NCBI GenBank assembly: GCA_029934695.1
Contig: JAOZLU010000120.1
Coordinates: 1 to 7,525, forward strand
Direction of reading: 5' to 3'
Length of the DNA stretch: 7,525 nucleotides
Origin: Desulfobacterales bacterium
Lineage (GTDB): Bacteria; Desulfobacterota; Desulfobacteria; Desulfobacterales; 4be13
The notes beneath the pieces were generated by a model. That model worked only from the letters and a program-made list of their open reading frames with translations. It searched no databases and was not told the DNA's origin. Below, piece after piece: positions 5,124 to 7,525 of this stretch; the stretch's first letter is position 1, and each line of letters starts with the position of its first letter. The position numbers were made by a program, and so were the translations under genes.

Positions 5124-7208
5124 TTATGGCAGTTTCACGGTGACATAAGTCTCATGAAATGCCGGACTTCCGCCGATCATATCAGAGATATTTTTCTGCA
5201 GTTCGCTGTCGGCCACACCTTTGTTGTAAGAGCGGCTGGCCAGTTTGGCCTCATGGCCGAAACCGTGAAGCATGAAAACGCATTCCGGGTGAATCAGGTC
5301 AGTCACATAAGCTTGGAGCTTCCCTGATCCGCAGGAGGATGATATCTCCACTGTGTCACCATTTTTCACGCCTAAGGCCGATGCTTTTTCAGAATTTATC
5401 CAGAGTCTGTTCTCATGGCATATTTCATTAAGATACGGATTGTTCTGGGTGGAAATATGGGTATGCACGGCATTCCGCCCAACAACGAGCCGGAACTGAT
5501 TTTCCGGCGGTGCCGGCATGGACTCGTAAGCCGGAAACGACTCGAACCCGGCATTTTCCAAAAGGGAGGATCGAAACTCAATCTTTCCTGACGGGGTTTT
5601 GAATTTCAGTCCGTCCTCCCGGTTCCAGAATATCTGGTCCTTTCCGTAAGCCACAAAGCCTTTGGCCTCAAAATCCTCCAAAGTGAAGCCGGTCCCTTCC
5701 AGTTGCCAGCGGACCAGGTCTTCCATGTCCTGGTATGGAAAATAGTTCCCGATCCCGATGCGCTCTCCGAGCTGCTTCAGGATCATCGCTCCATCGCGGG
5801 TTTCATAGCGCGGTGGAACGGTCTGACGCCTCAGAAACATCTGAGGCTTAAGCCCGTTGGCCTGCTGAACGCAGTCGGTTCGCTCCAGATAGATGGATTC
5901 CGGGAGGATCACATCCGAATACCAGGCAATATCGCTGTAATTGATGTCAATTGAGACGATCAGGTCGAGCTTGTCCAAGGCCTTTTTGGTCAGGTTGGTG
6001 TCCGCTATGGACATGAGCGGGTCAAATCGGTACGCTATGAGGGCCCTGATCGGATAGGGATCATCATTCAGGATCGCATGGGGGAGCATCTGCGCCACCC
6101 CGTGATTCGGATCCGGCAGGGGAAAATCCGGGGTTCCCACTTTGTCAAACCGGGGAACTTCAATTTTTGGGAATTCCTGCTCGGTCAGTTTTCTTGCTGG
6201 TTTGCCGCCTGTCTCTCCGGGGCCTTTTTTGATGAAAAATCCGCCTTTTGCCTCGACACTTCCCATGAGTGCGTTCAGGATCATGATGGACCGGCGCAGA
6301 TAAATCTCATTGACATGACTCGCGCCCCTGTAGCCGAAATGGAAGATGACGGCCGGCTTCTCATTGCTCACTTCCCTCGCCAGGGCCACGATCTCCTGAG
6401 CCGGAATTCCGGTCTCTTTTTCAGCCCATTCCGGCGGGTACGCGCTGATAAAATCCTGAAGGTCAGAGAGGCCCAGTATCCATCGTTCTGTATATGCCGC
6501 GTCATACAGGCGCTCTTTGAGGATGACATGAATCAGCGCGTAGTTCAGGGCCAGGTCCGTGCCCGGCCGGATCATCCAATAGCGATGGGCTTTGGTCGCG
6601 GTGATGGTGACCCGTGGATCAATATAAGTCATTTTGGCCCCGTTTTCCAGAGCATCCATCAGGGTGTTCACCTCTTTTACTGAAACAGCCTCAAAGAAAT
6701 TCCTGCCGTACATGACAATGTGCCGGGTGTTTTTGTAATTCATGCTCATCTGTGCGTCTGTATAACCGAACAGGGACCGGCATGCTGTATTCACGGATCC
6801 CTTGCAGATTGCGTCATGAGTGAAGTGGTTCGGGGATCCGATGGCCTTCAGAAATGTCTTGCTGACATGGGTGGCCAACTGGGTCCGTTCCCCCAGAACC
6901 ACACTGTGAGCACCATGTTTGTCAATGGTCTCCTTCAGTTTGTCTCCGACAAAATCGAGGGCCTCATCCCATGTCGCCTTTCTCCAGTTGCCTGATCCGC
7001 GCGGGCCTGTTCTGATGTATGGGCACTGAACCCTTTCATTGTCATAAAGCAGGGAAATGCCGGCTGCCCCTCTGGGACACAGGCTTCCCTCCATACCGGC
7101 CACATTCGGATTTCCCTCTATCCATTTGACCTGTCCGTTTTTCACCACGACCTTGATCGGGCATCGGACCGAACACATGAAACACAAGCTGTAAACTTCT
7201 TTATCCAT
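5124..7208 (-). CDS. Cytoplasmic molybdopterin (Mo/W) oxidoreductase, PhsA/PsrA-like catalytic subunit
   Basis: A 694-aa DMSO-reductase-superfamily enzyme. The N-terminal [4Fe-4S] site is C9, C12, C16, C44 (CX2CX3CX27C, ending LCPRG). C135 in the HDAICKG stretch sits where the metal-ligating Cys of polysulfide/thiosulfate reductases lies. Other family marks are the YGRNFFEA segment, IDPRVT and RPGTDLALNYALIHV. Residues from about 570 on form the molybdopterin dinucleotide-binding domain (LVVGRN...GDTVEISS...HGFGHEA). There is no Tat signal: the protein starts MDKEVYSLCFMC, so it works in the cytoplasm, unlike most Phs/Psr enzymes. ATG 7208 was chosen because GGGAG lies 8 nt before it; an in-frame ATG at 7223 would sit upstream of or inside that ribosome site. 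It is first in an operon with the four-cluster protein and the NAD(P)H flavoprotein. The substrate is unknown; sulfur compounds, formate or an organic substrate are all possible. Confidence 0.93.
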   Translation of the reverse strand: MDKEVYSLCFMCSVRCPIKVVVKNGQVKWIEGNPNVAGMEGSLCPRGAAGISLLYDNERVQCPYIRTGPRGSGNWRKATWDEALDFVGDKLKETIDKHGAHSVVLGERTQLATHVSKTFLKAIGSPNHFTHDAICKGSVNTACRSLFGYTDAQMSMNYKNTRHIVMYGRNFFEAVSVKEVNTLMDALENGAKMTYIDPRVTITATKAHRYWMIRPGTDLALNYALIHVILKERLYDAAYTERWILGLSDLQDFISAYPPEWAEKETGIPAQEIVALAREVSNEKPAVIFHFGYRGASHVNEIYLRRSIMILNALMGSVEAKGGFFIKKGPGETGGKPARKLTEQEFPKIEVPRFDKVGTPDFPLPDPNHGVAQMLPHAILNDDPYPIRALIAYRFDPLMSIADTNLTKKALDKLDLIVSIDINYSDIAWYSDVILPESIYLERTDCVQQANGLKPQMFLRRQTVPPRYETRDGAMILKQLGERIGIGNYFPYQDMEDLVRWQLEGTGFTLEDFEAKGFVAYGKDQIFWNREDGLKFKTPSGKIEFRSSLLENAGFESFPAYESMPAPPENQFRLVVGRNAVHTHISTQNNPYLNEICHENRLWINSEKASALGVKNGDTVEISSSCGSGKLQAYVTDLIHPECVFMLHGFGHEAKLASRSYNKGVADSELQKNISDMIGGSPAFHETYVTVKLP

Positions 7209-7216
7209 TAAAATAT

Positions 7217-7221
7217 CTCCC
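7217..7221 (-). promoter_or_regulatory. Ribosome binding site setting molybdoenzyme start at 7208
   Basis: GGGAG on the minus strand, 8 nt before ATG 7208. Its first base is the G of the upstream in-frame ATG at 7223, so initiation at 7223 would leave this site without a role. Confidence 0.75.
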
Positions 7222-7261
7222 ATGTAAATCGCCAGTTGTCAGTTGACCGCAGTCACCGACT

Positions 7262-7290
7262 TTCATAATAAGTGCATATATGTCCGTCAA
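7262..7290 (-). promoter_or_regulatory. Candidate sigma70-type promoter of the oxidoreductase operon
   Basis: On the minus strand TTGACG (7290-7285, 5 of 6 consensus) is followed after exactly 17 nt by TATGAA (7267-7262, 4 of 6). Transcription would start near 7255, giving a leader of roughly 45-50 nt to ATG 7208. This is the best match I found in the 317 bases upstream of the gene. It is prediction by eye only. Confidence 0.5.
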
Positions 7291-7295
7291 GCGAC

Positions 7296-7310
7296 GACGT
7301 GCATAACGTC
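7296..7310. promoter_or_regulatory. GACGT-N5-ACGTC palindrome upstream of the promoter
   Basis: Perfect 5-bp arms lie 5 bases upstream of the candidate -35 box, where an activator would often bind (centre near -48). The arms are the same as in the 1269-1281 palindrome, though the spacer is 5 instead of 3 nt. That difference weakens the idea of one common regulator. Confidence 0.35.
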
Positions 7311-7399
7311 TCCTCCATGACTGAATTTCGGACACTCGGCTCCGAATTCTGATTTCTGAACGAGCATTTTAAATCCCATGGCCAGGAACTGGGCTGTCC

Positions 7400-7433
7400 T
7401 TCAGACTGGTTTCCAGGATTGTGACTGTCTGAA
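7400..7433. repeat. TTCAGAC / GTCTGAA inverted repeat
   Basis: Perfect 7-bp arms (7400-7406, 7427-7433) with a 20-nt spacer in the noncoding leader. It could be an operator or the hairpin of an upstream transcript, but no T-run follows and chance cannot be excluded. Confidence 0.25.
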
Positions 7434-7475
7434 ATCATATGCAACCACAAAATCCGTTAGAATCAGGAACATTTA

Positions 7476-7523
7476 ATGCAATAAAATTTTTCATATAAAA
7501 AACAAGTGAAAAAGATATTGCAT
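7476..7523. repeat. ATGCAATA / TATTGCAT inverted repeat in AT-rich leader
   Basis: Perfect 8-bp arms at 7476-7483 and 7516-7523, with centres 40 bases apart, flank a very AT-rich stretch at the upstream edge of the window. The rest of the gene-free region 7311-7525 shows no supported gene. The layout suits paired binding sites of a regulator, about 220 bases upstream of the candidate start of transcription, or a site for a gene lying beyond the window. Confidence 0.35.
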
Positions 7524-7525
7524 AA

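Noticed and set aside
7209..7223. Earlier in-frame ATG at 7223 for the molybdoenzyme (699 aa)
   Set aside because: The GGGAG ribosome site begins inside that ATG and is ideally spaced for ATG 7208; the five extra residues add nothing to the fold.
7253..7450. 65-aa minus-strand open frame upstream of the molybdoenzyme
   Set aside because: It has no recognisable domain, and it overlaps the candidate promoter and the palindromes. I treat it as leader DNA.

Overview
The window looks like chromosome from an anaerobic, metabolically versatile bacterium, most likely a sulfate-reducing Desulfobacterales-type deltaproteobacterium. This is inferred from the density of iron-sulfur redox genes, a soluble molybdopterin enzyme wired to a GltD-type flavoprotein, moderately GC-rich coding sequence, and a nucleotide palindrome that reads as 'CNPV' peptides. 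The taxon is a guess from gene style, not from a marker gene. All six well-supported genes lie on the minus strand, so transcription runs from high to low coordinates.

Layout in transcription order. (1) 7525-7209: leader with a good sigma70-like promoter (-35 at 7290-7285, -10 at 7267-7262), a GACGT-N5-ACGTC palindrome just upstream of it, and other inverted repeats. (2) 7208-5124: cytoplasmic molybdopterin (Mo/W) oxidoreductase of the polysulfide/thiosulfate-reductase type. (3) 5101-4586: DmsB/PhsB-like protein with four [4Fe-4S] sites. (4) 4574-2412: 720-aa flavoprotein that joins a cysteine-less NuoF tail, a double-cluster Fer4_20 domain, a GltD/NfnB-like FAD/NADPH core, a 2x[4Fe-4S] ferredoxin domain and a CxxC...CxxC ribbon. 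(5) 2409-2296: long nested palindromic element immediately after the flavoprotein stop. (6) 2236-1817 and 1820-1377: low-GC, translationally coupled pair that looks like an orphan polymorphic toxin (HH-type nuclease-like) and its acidic immunity protein. (7) 1376-1209: leader with GACGT-type inverted repeats. (8) 1208-987 and 990-214: small SH3-like conserved protein coupled by ATGA overlap to a HoxU/NuoG-N-like protein carrying [2Fe-2S] plus 2x[4Fe-4S]. (9) 213-1: noncoding tail with a six-copy hexamer repeat.

How the genes may work together: the Mo/W enzyme, the four-cluster protein, the NAD(P)H flavoprotein and probably the HoxU-like protein form a soluble electron-transfer complex linking NAD(P)H (and perhaps ferredoxin) to an unknown substrate. 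No subunit has a Tat signal or a membrane anchor. The flavoprotein and the HoxU-like protein end in the same ferredoxin-plus-ribbon module, so they are likely partners although the toxin/immunity cassette and the palindrome now lie between them. The most novel points are the flavoprotein built on a dead NuoF iron-sulfur domain and the toxin cassette apparently inserted into a redox locus. The substrate of the molybdoenzyme cannot be read from the sequence.
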